Shown one piece after another: positions 1 to 6,420 of a stretch of 6,420 nucleotides of DNA. The translations under genes and the position numbers were made by a program. The stretch spans positions 1 to 6,420 of the forward strand of contig QNDV01000135.1 in assembly GCA_003646045.1 (NCBI GenBank), written 5' to 3'. This DNA is from a bacterium (lineage in GTDB: Bacteria; Krumholzibacteriota; Krumholzibacteria; LZORAL124-64-63). Numbering within the stretch: position 1 is the stretch's first letter; every line of letters begins with the position of its first letter. The notes beneath the pieces were generated by a model, which did no database searches, had not been told where the DNA came from, and saw only the letters and a list, made by a program, of their open reading frames with translations.

Positions 1-16
1 CCAGGCCCACCTGGAA

Positions 17-649
17 TCAAACGGACTTGTCTCCCGCCTGGGGCACCTTGACCCCCTCCAGGGCGTCGTCGGCCCTGCCACAACCGCCGGCATTGTCATA
101 GTCCAGGTCGATGACCTGCTCCAACACACCCCAGCTGCCCCGCACATCCACCAGCAGGCGCCGCCAGCCGACAGTCACGCCGGCATGCACCATGACGTCG
201 AGGTCCTCGTAGGCATAGACCCGGTTGGTGCTGCCCGTGGGTTTCTCCCAGTTCTCGGAAATCTTCACCGCGATGGAAGCGCCGCCATAGGGCCGCAGCA
301 GCAATCCACCCAGGGGCAACCGCCAGCCCAACATCGCCGCCGGTTGCAGGTAGCCCAGGGTGACTTCGGCGTCGCCGAATACCGGTCCGCGGTCGGGATC
401 GTCGAAGATCATGGGTTGGCTGGCACGGCGTTGCACATACTCCAGGCTCCACACCACGTCGAAGCTATCGCCGGGCAACGGGCGGATCTCGCCACCGCCC
501 ACCTGGAAACCAGTGCCCACGTCGTTCAGACCCAGGTCCGAACGGTTCATGCCGCCACTGACAAACCACTGGGCCGAGGCCGGAACGACCCCGATCCCCG
601 CGGACAACAGGACCAGGAACAGGCAGGTCAGGATATGGCGCGGGTTCAT
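17..649 (-). CDS. Outer-membrane beta-barrel (porin-family-like) protein, possibly prematurely terminated
   Basis: This is a small exported protein of 210 residues. The signal peptide has Arg4 and His5, a hydrophobic core at about residues 9-22, and an Ala-Ser-Ala cleavage site at 24-26, before Gln27. The mature part alternates short amphipathic strands and polar, Asp/Gly-rich turns. Examples are WFVSGGMN (28-35), a GYLQPAAMLGWRL strand pair, LLLRPYGGASIAVKI, VMVHAGVTVGWRR and LLVDVRGSWGV. This pattern is that of an 8-stranded OmpA/OmpW-like outer-membrane barrel, so the likely place is the outer membrane; the function is not known. The ATG start is supported by GGAG 8 nt upstream. It lies 15 bp after the subtilase stop and is probably co-transcribed with it. 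The C-terminus (…AGDKSV) lacks the aromatic final strand expected for BAM substrates. In-frame codons after the TGA look like that strand (see findings). The barrel class is fairly sure; a specific family is not. Confidence 0.8.
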   Translation of the reverse strand: MNPRHILTCLFLVLLSAGIGVVPASAQWFVSGGMNRSDLGLNDVGTGFQVGGGEIRPLPGDSFDVVWSLEYVQRRASQPMIFDDPDRGPVFGDAEVTLGYLQPAAMLGWRLPLGGLLLRPYGGASIAVKISENWEKPTGSTNRVYAYEDLDVMVHAGVTVGWRRLLVDVRGSWGVLEQVIDLDYDNAGGCGRADDALEGVKVPQAGDKSV

Positions 650-654
650 GCGAT

Positions 655-661
655 CATCTCC
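655..661 (-). promoter_or_regulatory. Ribosome binding site of the barrel gene
   Basis: On the minus strand GGAGATG precedes the ATG at 649, with 8 nt between GGAG and the start codon. It lies just after the subtilase TGA (667-665), so ribosomes finishing the protease would arrive directly on it. This suggests translational coupling within one transcript. Confidence 0.65.
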
Positions 662-664
662 AGA

Positions 665-3600
665 TCAGCGGATCAGGACCAGTGAACGGGTCTGCCGATA
701 CGAACCGGCGACCAGGCGGGCGAAATAGACACCCGAAGCGACAGGACGTCCCGAGCGGTCGGTGCCGTCCCACTCGATGCGGTGGCGCCCCTGTTCTCGC
801 AGGCCGCGAGCCAACGATCGTACCAGTCGGCCCGACACGTCATAGATGCCGAGATTGACCGTCAGGTCCCGGGGCAACTCGAATTCCAACCGGGTGGACG
901 GATTGAAGGGATTGGGCACCGCTGCGCCGAAGACCACGCCGGTGACGTCCGGAACTTCTCCGTCCGCCAGGCCGTCGATCACCAGGGTCACCGGGACCGT
1001 CAACAAAGCCGTGGCCGGATCGTCGGTGATCAGGTGCAGCCAGGTATGGTGGCTGCCCAGGGCCAGGCCGGCGGCATCCAGGTCCAGCTGCATGTCCTGA
1101 TTACCGCCGGCGGTTACCGTCCCCGCCGCCGGATTCACCGTCAGCCAGGACGGCAGCCGGGGCGTCCTGAAACGCACCGCCAGACCGTCCTGTAAATAGC
1201 CCTCACGGTTGAAGACCACCTGCAGTCCCCCATCGCCCGTATCGTTCTCGATGCCCACGGTGCAGTCGCCACCGTTGCCGACCGTCTGATAACGGTAGTC
1301 GATGGTACCGTCGGCGTGCAGCACCGCCTGGCAGGTCTCGGTAGTGCCGGGAGCGCCGTAGTGGGCCACCGCCTGGAATTGCACGATGAAACGGTCGGTC
1401 CGTGCCGCCACCAGGATACGCCCACCGAGGCCGGGATCCAGGTCGTCCCAGAACAAGGCCAGGATACCGTTGGGAACCGCCGGGTCGGGGATGCCCTGGT
1501 TGGCGTGGGTCGGGTCCGTGGCGCTAAAAGCCAGGAAGCCGTTGCTGCTGATGTACACGCTGTCGCGGCCGGCACCTGCCCAGGGAAAGTCGAAGCCCAG
1601 GGAAAAGGGGCCCAGCAGCTCGTCGTCGCCCGCGCCCAGGTCCACGCCGGTAGCGGAGATATCCTCCCAGACAAAGACGGGCCCGCCTGCCTGGTTACTG
1701 TCCAGCCAGATACGTCCCTCGGGATCGGTGCCGCCGCCGGCCTTGCTCGCCAGGGGGCCCTGACGGGGATCGGCCTGGCCCTTGTCGAGAACCAGATGGG
1801 CGGAAGGAACAGAGGTCACGCGCCCCTTGGTGGCCAGCCCGACCACGGACCAGTTCAGGTCGGCGTGTCCCTCGTTGGCCACCGTCACATGGGCTGCGGT
1901 CTGTCCCCCCGGGGTCACGGCGGCAATGACCGCAGCGGGGGTAACCAGGGCCACTGGTGCGGGAGCGATCCCGGTCAGGGGCAACTCGATATCGTCCAGC
2001 CAGGCGGCGTCTGATCCTCCGCTGCCGGCGGCATCCCGGGTAAATACCCAGGCCAGGGTGTGTGAGCCGGCGGCCAGGGGCTGAGCATGGCGCATCCAGT
2101 CCACTTCGCCGGACCAGGAAGCACGCACTGACCCGTCCACGAGGAACCTGAGTTGGTCGTAGCCGGCCTCGCTCGATACGTGCAGTCGAAAGATCACCGA
2201 GTCGTCCACCGCCGGGGCAACATCCAGTTCGAGGCGGCTGTCCGCAGCATCGCCCACGATCCCCGCACGGGCACTGAAACTGCCCCGCCAGACCTCCACC
2301 TCGTTCGTGGTCCACCACTGGTCCCCGGCGTGGCGCCAGGGGTAGGCACTGAAGTCACCGCTTTCGAAGCCCTCCATCGCCAGCACCGGCAGGCTGAAGT
2401 CCACCACCACGGGAGCAGGCGCTGTGACGGTACGGTCCTGGCTGCCGTGCCCCGGGGCATCCGCCCGCAGGGTCCAGGTACGGCCGGGCTCGACCGGTAC
2501 TTCCAGGGCGTAGGTGCCATCGGCGAGGGTAGCTACAGGCTCCAGGGGAGTCTCCAGGATGGTGACCGTGGCATCCCCCAGACGTTGGCCTTCCTCGCTG
2601 CGCACCGTACCGCTGATGATGGTGAGCGGTAGCGGGACCAGAGCCAGGTCGGCGGTAATGGTGCCGAGGTCAGGCACGGTCACGGCCAGCGTTCCGTCGG
2701 CGTGGCCGAAGGACGTGACGGTGAGTTCGGCCGGTCCGGCGGGCAGGGTTATGCCGAAATAACCTTCGGCATCAGTGAAGGTCCAGGCCAACTCCCCGGT
2801 AAGTTGCACGTGTGCCCCGGCCAGGGACAAACCGTCTTCGGTACCGGTTATCCGCCCGTTCACCGTGCCCACGCCGTCCATGATGGCCGACACCGCCGCA
2901 AAGGCGTCCACCAGGCCCCAGCCCGTGTCGTTGTCTTCGCCGGGAGTACCGAGATCACGGGCCGTATCCATCAGGACCTGCTTGATGGTGGCCACATCGG
3001 CCTGGGGATTGGCCTGCCGCATGAGGGCCACGATACCCGCCACGTGGGGGCCGGCCATGGACGTGCCGCTGAGCACCTGGTAACCACCGCCGGGGGCCGC
3101 GCTGCGGATATCCTCACCCGGAGCGGCAATTTCGGGCTTGATGGCGAATTCGCCGCCGCACAGCGACGGGCCACGGCTGGAAAAATCGCTTACCGCAAAG
3201 GGCCAGGCCGTAGCCGTGGACCCGACGGAAAAGGCATTGGTGGGAGTGTCGGCCCGGTCGGCCGGTGAGCGAATGGACTCCACCGACGGACCCTCGTTGC
3301 CCACTGACCAGGTCAGTACCACACCGGCGGCTTCGCAGGCGTCCATGGCGTCCCACCAACGGCTGTCGCAGTCGAAGTAGCCCTCGAAACCGGCATGGAT
3401 ACCCCAGCTGTTGTGAACCACCGCCGGTACGTCGTCGCTGGTGGCGGGGTCGCCGTCGGGATCGGTCATGAATTCCAGGCTGACCAGGATGGCATTGTCG
3501 AAAGCGTCATTGTCGCCGGGATTGTTCAGGGCGTTGGAGCCGATCCAGAGGGCACCGGGAGCGACACCGATGGAATCGCCCGGTGCCTGGCCGGTCATGG

Positions 3601-4318
3601 TGCCCATGACGTGGGTACCGTGGAAACGGCGGTCCACCGGAAAGTCCGTGTCCCCCAGCTCGGCCGCATCCAGCCAGCACTCCGACGCGGGCGCGAAGTT
3701 GCCGCGCCAGCGCTGGGCCAGGGCCGGATGGGCGCCGTCGACCCCCGTGTCCAGGATGCCCACCACTACGCCGGTACCGTCGATGCCCAACTCCCGCCAA
3801 ACCCGGGGTGCGCCCACGGCTGCCACACCGGTGCCGATGGTGGCGACCTTGCCGGGTACGGTCCGGCCCGTCAGGGGCACGAACGAGGTCGCCACCAGAT
3901 CGGGTTCGATGCGGGCCACCAGGGGATGGTCAGCCAGATTCTCGATGGCCGTCACGGTTCCCGTGACCACCAGGGCATTGATCAACCAGTGGCTGCGCCA
4001 GGACCGGATACCGGTGGCGGCCTTGTCCAGCGCAAGCTCGTCCAGCAGTTCAGCCTGACCCGCGGCGGCAGTCCGTTGCAGGGCGCTGACAACCTCGCGG
4101 TGTACGTCGCCACCGGTGGCCTTGGCCATTCTGAGACTACGGGCCAGGGCCGGCGCATCAACCTGCTCCTGCAGCACCACCAGCACCCGCACCTCGTCGG
4201 CGGGATCCCGGTCGGCCAGCAGATCAGCCAGACCCGGCGCCAGTTCCCCCGCCTGCACGGTGACGCCGCACAGTAGCGCGGTCACCAGATACAGCAGTGT
4301 CAGACGTAGCAGGCGCAC
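665..4318 (-). CDS. Secreted multidomain subtilisin-like serine protease (S8, bacillopeptidase F type) with C-terminal FlgD-like/T9SS-type sorting module
   Basis: This is an exported endopeptidase of 1217 residues. Domains in order: signal peptide 1-23 (cleavage after VQA); I9-like inhibitory propeptide about 42-145; S8 catalytic domain about 175-478; two carboxypeptidase-regulatory-like beta-sandwiches at about 484-560 and 565-643; a MAM/concanavalin-like jelly roll about 648-780 (starts EGFESGDF); a BACON-like strand set about 785-826; a nidogen-like module about 868-1050 (GGPVFVWEDISATG, VYISSNGFLAF, LFWDDLDP); a second BACON-like Ig module about 1055-1114; and a FlgD-like/T9SS-type sorting domain about 1128-1217. 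The triad is complete: Asp190 (ILDTGVDGAHP), His233 (HGTHVMGT) and Ser420 (SGTSMAGPHVAG). The oxyanion residue is Asn341 (SVGNEGP). The propeptide and the catalytic motifs (VAPGALWI, NNSWG-like HNSWG, KPEIAAPGEDIRS) resemble Bacillus bacillopeptidase F, as recalled from memory. The start is GTG with GAGGT just upstream. Cysteines 214, 317, 328, 387, 996 and 1019 could form disulfides after export. Substrate unknown. Confidence 0.95.
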   Translation of the reverse strand: MRLLRLTLLYLVTALLCGVTVQAGELAPGLADLLADRDPADEVRVLVVLQEQVDAPALARSLRMAKATGGDVHREVVSALQRTAAAGQAELLDELALDKAATGIRSWRSHWLINALVVTGTVTAIENLADHPLVARIEPDLVATSFVPLTGRTVPGKVATIGTGVAAVGAPRVWRELGIDGTGVVVGILDTGVDGAHPALAQRWRGNFAPASECWLDAAELGDTDFPVDRRFHGTHVMGTMTGQAPGDSIGVAPGALWIGSNALNNPGDNDAFDNAILVSLEFMTDPDGDPATSDDVPAVVHNSWGIHAGFEGYFDCDSRWWDAMDACEAAGVVLTWSVGNEGPSVESIRSPADRADTPTNAFSVGSTATAWPFAVSDFSSRGPSLCGGEFAIKPEIAAPGEDIRSAAPGGGYQVLSGTSMAGPHVAGIVALMRQANPQADVATIKQVLMDTARDLGTPGEDNDTGWGLVDAFAAVSAIMDGVGTVNGRITGTEDGLSLAGAHVQLTGELAWTFTDAEGYFGITLPAGPAELTVTSFGHADGTLAVTVPDLGTITADLALVPLPLTIISGTVRSEEGQRLGDATVTILETPLEPVATLADGTYALEVPVEPGRTWTLRADAPGHGSQDRTVTAPAPVVVDFSLPVLAMEGFESGDFSAYPWRHAGDQWWTTNEVEVWRGSFSARAGIVGDAADSRLELDVAPAVDDSVIFRLHVSSEAGYDQLRFLVDGSVRASWSGEVDWMRHAQPLAAGSHTLAWVFTRDAAGSGGSDAAWLDDIELPLTGIAPAPVALVTPAAVIAAVTPGGQTAAHVTVANEGHADLNWSVVGLATKGRVTSVPSAHLVLDKGQADPRQGPLASKAGGGTDPEGRIWLDSNQAGGPVFVWEDISATGVDLGAGDDELLGPFSLGFDFPWAGAGRDSVYISSNGFLAFSATDPTHANQGIPDPAVPNGILALFWDDLDPGLGGRILVAARTDRFIVQFQAVAHYGAPGTTETCQAVLHADGTIDYRYQTVGNGGDCTVGIENDTGDGGLQVVFNREGYLQDGLAVRFRTPRLPSWLTVNPAAGTVTAGGNQDMQLDLDAAGLALGSHHTWLHLITDDPATALLTVPVTLVIDGLADGEVPDVTGVVFGAAVPNPFNPSTRLEFELPRDLTVNLGIYDVSGRLVRSLARGLREQGRHRIEWDGTDRSGRPVASGVYFARLVAGSYRQTRSLVLIR

Positions 4319-4323
4319 GTACT

Positions 4324-4328
4324 ACCTC
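4324..4328 (-). promoter_or_regulatory. Ribosome binding site fixing the GTG start of the subtilase
   Basis: GAGGT on the minus strand lies 5 nt upstream of the GTG at 4318-4316. The GTG opens directly into a good signal peptide (Arg2, Arg5, then a Leu-rich core). This supports the GTG rather than an internal start. Confidence 0.7.
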
Positions 4329-4382
4329 GGAAAGTGGTGCACAAAAATACGGGGATCGGGATACCCGCAATAAGAGTAGGTA

Positions 4383-4391
4383 ATTCTAGCA
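4383..4391 (-). promoter_or_regulatory. Candidate extended -10 promoter for the subtilase-barrel transcript
   Basis: The minus strand reads TGC-TAGAAT, an extended -10 (TGn before a hexamer matching TATAAT at 5 of 6). No good -35 is seen 16-18 nt upstream, which is tolerated for extended -10 promoters. Initiation would fall near 4376, giving a leader of about 58 nt before the GTG. The local AT-rich patch stands out in this GC-rich DNA. This is motif evidence only, and the sigma factor preferences of this lineage are unknown. Confidence 0.4.
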
Positions 4392-4430
4392 TATTCGGGG
4401 GTCCGGCAGGGGATGTGGCCAGATGCGTGG

Positions 4431-6032
4431 TCAGCGTTTCCCCCACTGCCGCGTATTCAAGCGCCAGATCGCGGCCCAACGCGCCTTGCTGAAAAGAGGC
4501 CCGGTAGTGACCAGTTGGACATCGTCGTACAACCTGGCCAATCTCTTGTCCTGCAACATGTTCTTACCCGACCCGACGGTCTCGTTGTACCCCTCGGGCA
4601 GATCCCGGTAGAAGTGGCCGATGCGCCAACTGCCATGGTAAGCGGTCCGGTTCGCCGGCAGACGGGCGAGAAAGGCGTCGGCCAGGGCAAAGCGATCCAC
4701 CCCGTAGAGGTCGGGACCGGCGAAATAGCAGTAGATACCCACGCTCTCGACCACGTGGAATGCCGGTCCACGCTGGTCGGTGATCAGGCGTGAATCCTGC
4801 CCCGCGGTGGCGGTACCTATCTCCTCGTGGTCCGCCGCCAATCGCGGCAGGGCGCCGGTAAACCGGTAGTAGTACCCTCGTTCGTCGACGATGCCGTGGA
4901 AGTCGCGAAGCAGGGTATATTCGAAGGCACAGGTCACCGGGTTGCGCGGTACGAACAGGGCCGCCACCAGGACCAGGGCCGCCACACCCACCACGCGGGG
5001 CCGCGGCGTCGGTCGCCGGGCCAGCAAACAAACCGCCAGGAACAACGGGACCGTGAAAAACCGCCCGGCCATGAAATCGCCGCCGATGCGCACGATGTAC
5101 AACATGTACAGGACCAGCCCCACACCGAAGGCCCGTTCGCCCCGGCCGGGACGCAGGAAGACCATGACCAGGGTTATGGCCAACACCAGCGCCGCCAACG
5201 GATCGGTACCCAGGAAGTTCTGGTAGTAGTAGAATCCCTGCCGAACCAGCTCGCTCAGGGGAATGCCGGTGTTGAGCTTGGCATAGGCTGTATTTGGCAC
5301 GGGAAACCCGAAATAGACCACGGCGAAGATTTCCCAGGCCACCAGGGGCGCAATCCCCAGGGCCATGGCACGCCAATGGCACCGACCTGCCCGGTAGAGC
5401 AACACCAGCAGCGGCGGCCCTACCAGCAACACAACGTCCAGCCTGGTCAGCACCACCAGCGCGAAAGCCAGCACCAGCATGAAGACCGGGCGCCCGGCCG
5501 GGAGACCGGCATCCAGCTTGTCCCGCAGCCGGAACCACAGCACCACATACCAGGCCACCAACAGATACAGCAGTGGATTGCCCAGCCCACCGGTGGCGAA
5601 GTCCACGAAATACTTGGATATCACCAGCACTCCGCCGGCCAGCAGCGCGTTGGTCGCCGACGGGGTCAGGCGCCACAACAGCACGGCAAACGCCGCCAGG
5701 GTCGTCACCGTACCGGCCACCTGGAAAGTCAGGAAGGGCTCACGGATTACCGCATGGAATACCGTCAGCCACGCCAGCCACAGCGGATGGGTGAAGGGTT
5801 GCACGCGCTCGCCCAGGTTCCAGACCAGGCCGTGCCCGTGCAGCAGGTTGTCCACGGTGCGCAGGGTGATGAAGGCGTCATCGCCCACCCAGGCCGTCTT
5901 GATCACAACCAGCAGCAGGGCCAGCATCGCGGCGGGACGGGCATACGGTCCCAGGGTGCCGGCGAATGTCGCCAGCCGCCGGATATGCCGCAGTGGGTCC
6001 CGACTCCATGACTGGGTGGTTCTGGCGGGCAA
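4431..6032 (-). CDS. GT-C fold integral-membrane glycosyltransferase, AftB/GT89-like
   Basis: This is a polytopic membrane protein of 533 residues. It has an Arg-rich N-terminus (to about 32), roughly ten or eleven hydrophobic segments between 33 and 361, and a soluble C-terminal domain (about 362-533), expected on the periplasmic side. Motifs match mycobacterial AftB as I recall it. WVGDDAFITLRTVDNLL (48-64) has the Asp51-Asp52 pair after the first membrane segment, where GT-C enzymes carry catalytic or metal-binding acids. NLGERVQPFTHPLW follows, then DFATGGLGN (144-152), FGFPVPNTAYAK (241-252), YIVRIGGDFMAGR (312-324) and GIVDERGYYY (380-389). Near the end WRIGHFYRDLPEGY (469-482) recalls an ARIGHDKNLFPDW stretch in AftB. 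GT-C enzymes of this kind use polyprenyl-phosphate sugar donors. Mycobacterial AftB adds terminal beta-1,2-arabinofuranose, but the sugar and acceptor here are unknown. It is shorter than AftB (about 630 residues). The TTG start is chosen from its strong ribosome binding site, and no ATG occurs before residue 36. Class is confident; substrate is not. Confidence 0.85.
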   Translation of the reverse strand: MPARTTQSWSRDPLRHIRRLATFAGTLGPYARPAAMLALLLVVIKTAWVGDDAFITLRTVDNLLHGHGLVWNLGERVQPFTHPLWLAWLTVFHAVIREPFLTFQVAGTVTTLAAFAVLLWRLTPSATNALLAGGVLVISKYFVDFATGGLGNPLLYLLVAWYVVLWFRLRDKLDAGLPAGRPVFMLVLAFALVVLTRLDVVLLVGPPLLVLLYRAGRCHWRAMALGIAPLVAWEIFAVVYFGFPVPNTAYAKLNTGIPLSELVRQGFYYYQNFLGTDPLAALVLAITLVMVFLRPGRGERAFGVGLVLYMLYIVRIGGDFMAGRFFTVPLFLAVCLLARRPTPRPRVVGVAALVLVAALFVPRNPVTCAFEYTLLRDFHGIVDERGYYYRFTGALPRLAADHEEIGTATAGQDSRLITDQRGPAFHVVESVGIYCYFAGPDLYGVDRFALADAFLARLPANRTAYHGSWRIGHFYRDLPEGYNETVGSGKNMLQDKRLARLYDDVQLVTTGPLFSKARWAAIWRLNTRQWGKR

Positions 6033-6038
6033 GACGGT

Positions 6039-6043
6039 ACCTC
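6039..6043 (-). promoter_or_regulatory. Ribosome binding site fixing the TTG start of the glycosyltransferase
   Basis: GAGGT on the minus strand sits 6 nt before the TTG at 6032-6030, the same core as at the subtilase start. Upstream in this frame there is no ATG, GTG or TTG before a stop at 6083-6081. The next Met is residue 36, inside the first membrane segment. The TTG is therefore the only well-supported start. Confidence 0.65.
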
Positions 6044-6083
6044 GGCTCAGGGCGGCATTATGACGGTGTAGTCGTGCCGCTCA

Positions 6084-6112
6084 ATTGTAGATCCTGGAAA
6101 GGTGGGAGGCAA
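6084..6112 (-). promoter_or_regulatory. Sigma70-like promoter for the glycosyltransferase gene
   Basis: On the minus strand TTGCCT (6112-6107, 4 of 6 to TTGACA) is followed by a 17-nt spacer and TACAAT (6089-6084, 5 of 6 to TATAAT). Initiation near 6077 would give a leader of about 45 nt. A second, weaker pair lies downstream: TTGAGC (6084-6079), 16 nt, then CATAAT (6062-6057). Both sit in the gap between the phosphatase and the glycosyltransferase, so the latter can be transcribed on its own. Motif evidence only. Confidence 0.5.
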
Positions 6113-6140
6113 TATCCGGCACCTGGACATCATCCTGTAG

Positions 6141-6162
6141 CGCTTGGGCCTGCCCTCAAGCG
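6141..6162 (-). terminator. Hairpin over the phosphatase stop codon; terminator-like but without a U-tract
   Basis: On the minus strand the arms CGCTTGAGGG and CCCAAGCG face each other around a 4-nt CAGG loop, with a two-base GA bulge in the left arm. The left arm contains the TGA stop of the phosphatase. No T-run follows, so it is not a canonical intrinsic terminator. It may be a weak or factor-assisted terminator or an mRNA 3'-end stabiliser. Confidence 0.35.
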
Positions 6163-6420
6163 GATCGGCGTCTAATCACCAACAAGGTCACGTCATCCCC
6201 CACGGGGGTGTCCCCCCTGAACCCAGCCAGGTCCTCGCGCAGGGCCACCACCAATTCATCCAGGGGTCGGTCACGATACTCGGCCACCAGGGCGCCGAAG
6301 CGCTCCTCGCCGTACTCGTCGTCCTGGGCGTTTGCCGTTTCGGGGATACCGTCGCTGAACAGGGCCAGCGTATCGCCGGGCTCCAGGTTCACGCTGGCGG
6401 TGGGATACTCCGACTCGGCG
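6156..6420 (-). CDS. SpoIIE/RsbU-type PP2C serine/threonine phosphatase, C-terminal fragment (5' part beyond the window)
   Basis: The last 87 codons of a PP2C-family phosphatase of the SpoIIE/RsbU class are present; the frame is open to the window edge, so the true start lies outside. The fragment shows the end of the SpoIIE domain: LEPGDTLALFSDGIPET (fragment residues 12-28) with the conserved Asp-Gly of the SDG motif, then EYGEERFGAL, an amphipathic helix (PLDELVVALREDLAGF), and the closing VGDDVTLLVI with the paired Asp (75-76) that helps bind the catalytic Mn/Mg ions. The protein ends nine residues after that Asp pair, as is usual for the family. Such phosphatases dephosphorylate anti-sigma-factor antagonists (STAS proteins) or other partners in stress and developmental signalling. 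The sensor domain that would show the input is not visible. A GTG at 6392 could be read as a start, but it would cut off part of the domain. Confidence 0.9.
   Translation of the reverse strand, partial: AESEYPTASVNLEPGDTLALFSDGIPETANAQDDEYGEERFGALVAEYRDRPLDELVVALREDLAGFRGDTPVGDDVTLLVIRRRSA

Noticed and set aside
17..667. Alternative genetic code in which TGA is read as Trp, to explain the early stop of the barrel gene
   Set aside because: The subtilase, glycosyltransferase and phosphatase all end at TGA at natural family end points, and Trp is encoded by TGG throughout.
3395..4276. A 293-codon open frame on the plus strand opposite the subtilase
   Set aside because: It lies opposite the propeptide and the catalytic Asp/His region of the protease. 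Its composition is low-complexity Gly/His/Gln/Arg, and no recognisable domain or ribosome binding site is seen.
4262..4318. Possible lipoprotein signal (Leu-Leu-Cys17) in the subtilase
   Set aside because: The residue before the Cys is Leu rather than Gly/Ala/Ser, so the lipobox is poor. A standard cleavage site, VQA at 21-23, lies just downstream.
4339..4374. Possible intrinsic terminator (CGGG…CCCG followed by TATTTTT on the minus strand) in the gap before the subtilase
   Set aside because: The stem is only about four pairs, and it lies downstream of the best promoter candidate for the subtilase, where a terminator would be counterproductive. It is probably chance.
4564..5676. A 370-codon open frame on the minus strand in another frame of the glycosyltransferase
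   Set aside because: Its Gly/Arg/Pro-rich translation has no membrane segments or motifs. It is an alternative-frame shadow of the membrane protein.
4827..6011. A 394-codon open frame on the plus strand opposite the glycosyltransferase
   Set aside because: Its translation is dominated by Gln, His, Arg, Pro and Gly with no hydrophobic core or motif. It mirrors a real gene with clear GT-C motifs in high-GC DNA, where long antisense frames are expected.

Overview
The window is a GC-rich (visibly above 60% by eye) bacterial segment. All four genes read on the minus strand, so in transcription order it runs from 6420 down to 1. The secreted subtilase ends in a FlgD-like/T9SS-type C-terminal sorting module (PNPFNP ... 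GIYDVSGR ... GVYFARL). It also carries a nidogen-like module and BACON-like modules. That style is typical of the FCB superphylum and neighbouring candidate phyla such as Eisenbacteria, Krumholzibacteriota and Latescibacterota. The phylum assignment is inference from protein style only. All four visible stop codons are TGA, and start codons are ATG, GTG and TTG, as expected at high GC.

Layout, in transcription order. (1) Bases 6420-6156 hold the C-terminal end of a SpoIIE/RsbU-type PP2C serine/threonine phosphatase, cut by the window edge. A hairpin without a U-tract covers its stop codon. (2) Bases 6155-6033 are a 123-bp gap with a good sigma70-like promoter. (3) Bases 6032-4431 encode a 533-residue GT-C fold membrane glycosyltransferase. 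Its motifs resemble mycobacterial AftB (GT89 arabinofuranosyltransferase), and it starts at a TTG with a strong Shine-Dalgarno. (4) Bases 4430-4319 are a 112-bp gap with an extended -10 promoter candidate. (5) Bases 4318-665 encode a 1217-residue secreted multidomain subtilase of the bacillopeptidase F type with a complete catalytic triad. (6) Bases 649-17 encode a 210-residue outer-membrane beta-barrel protein, only 15 bp downstream and probably in the same transcript.

Functionally, the window mixes a signalling phosphatase with three envelope or export proteins. The subtilase is likely exported and anchored or released by its C-terminal module. The barrel gene is translationally close to it. 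The glycosyltransferase would act on the outer face of the inner membrane with a polyprenyl-linked donor; its acceptor is unknown. Nothing here is a defence island, mobile element, CRISPR array or RNA gene. The most notable oddity is that the barrel gene stops at a TGA followed in frame by codons that look like the missing last beta-strand. I do not see a clearly new multi-gene system.
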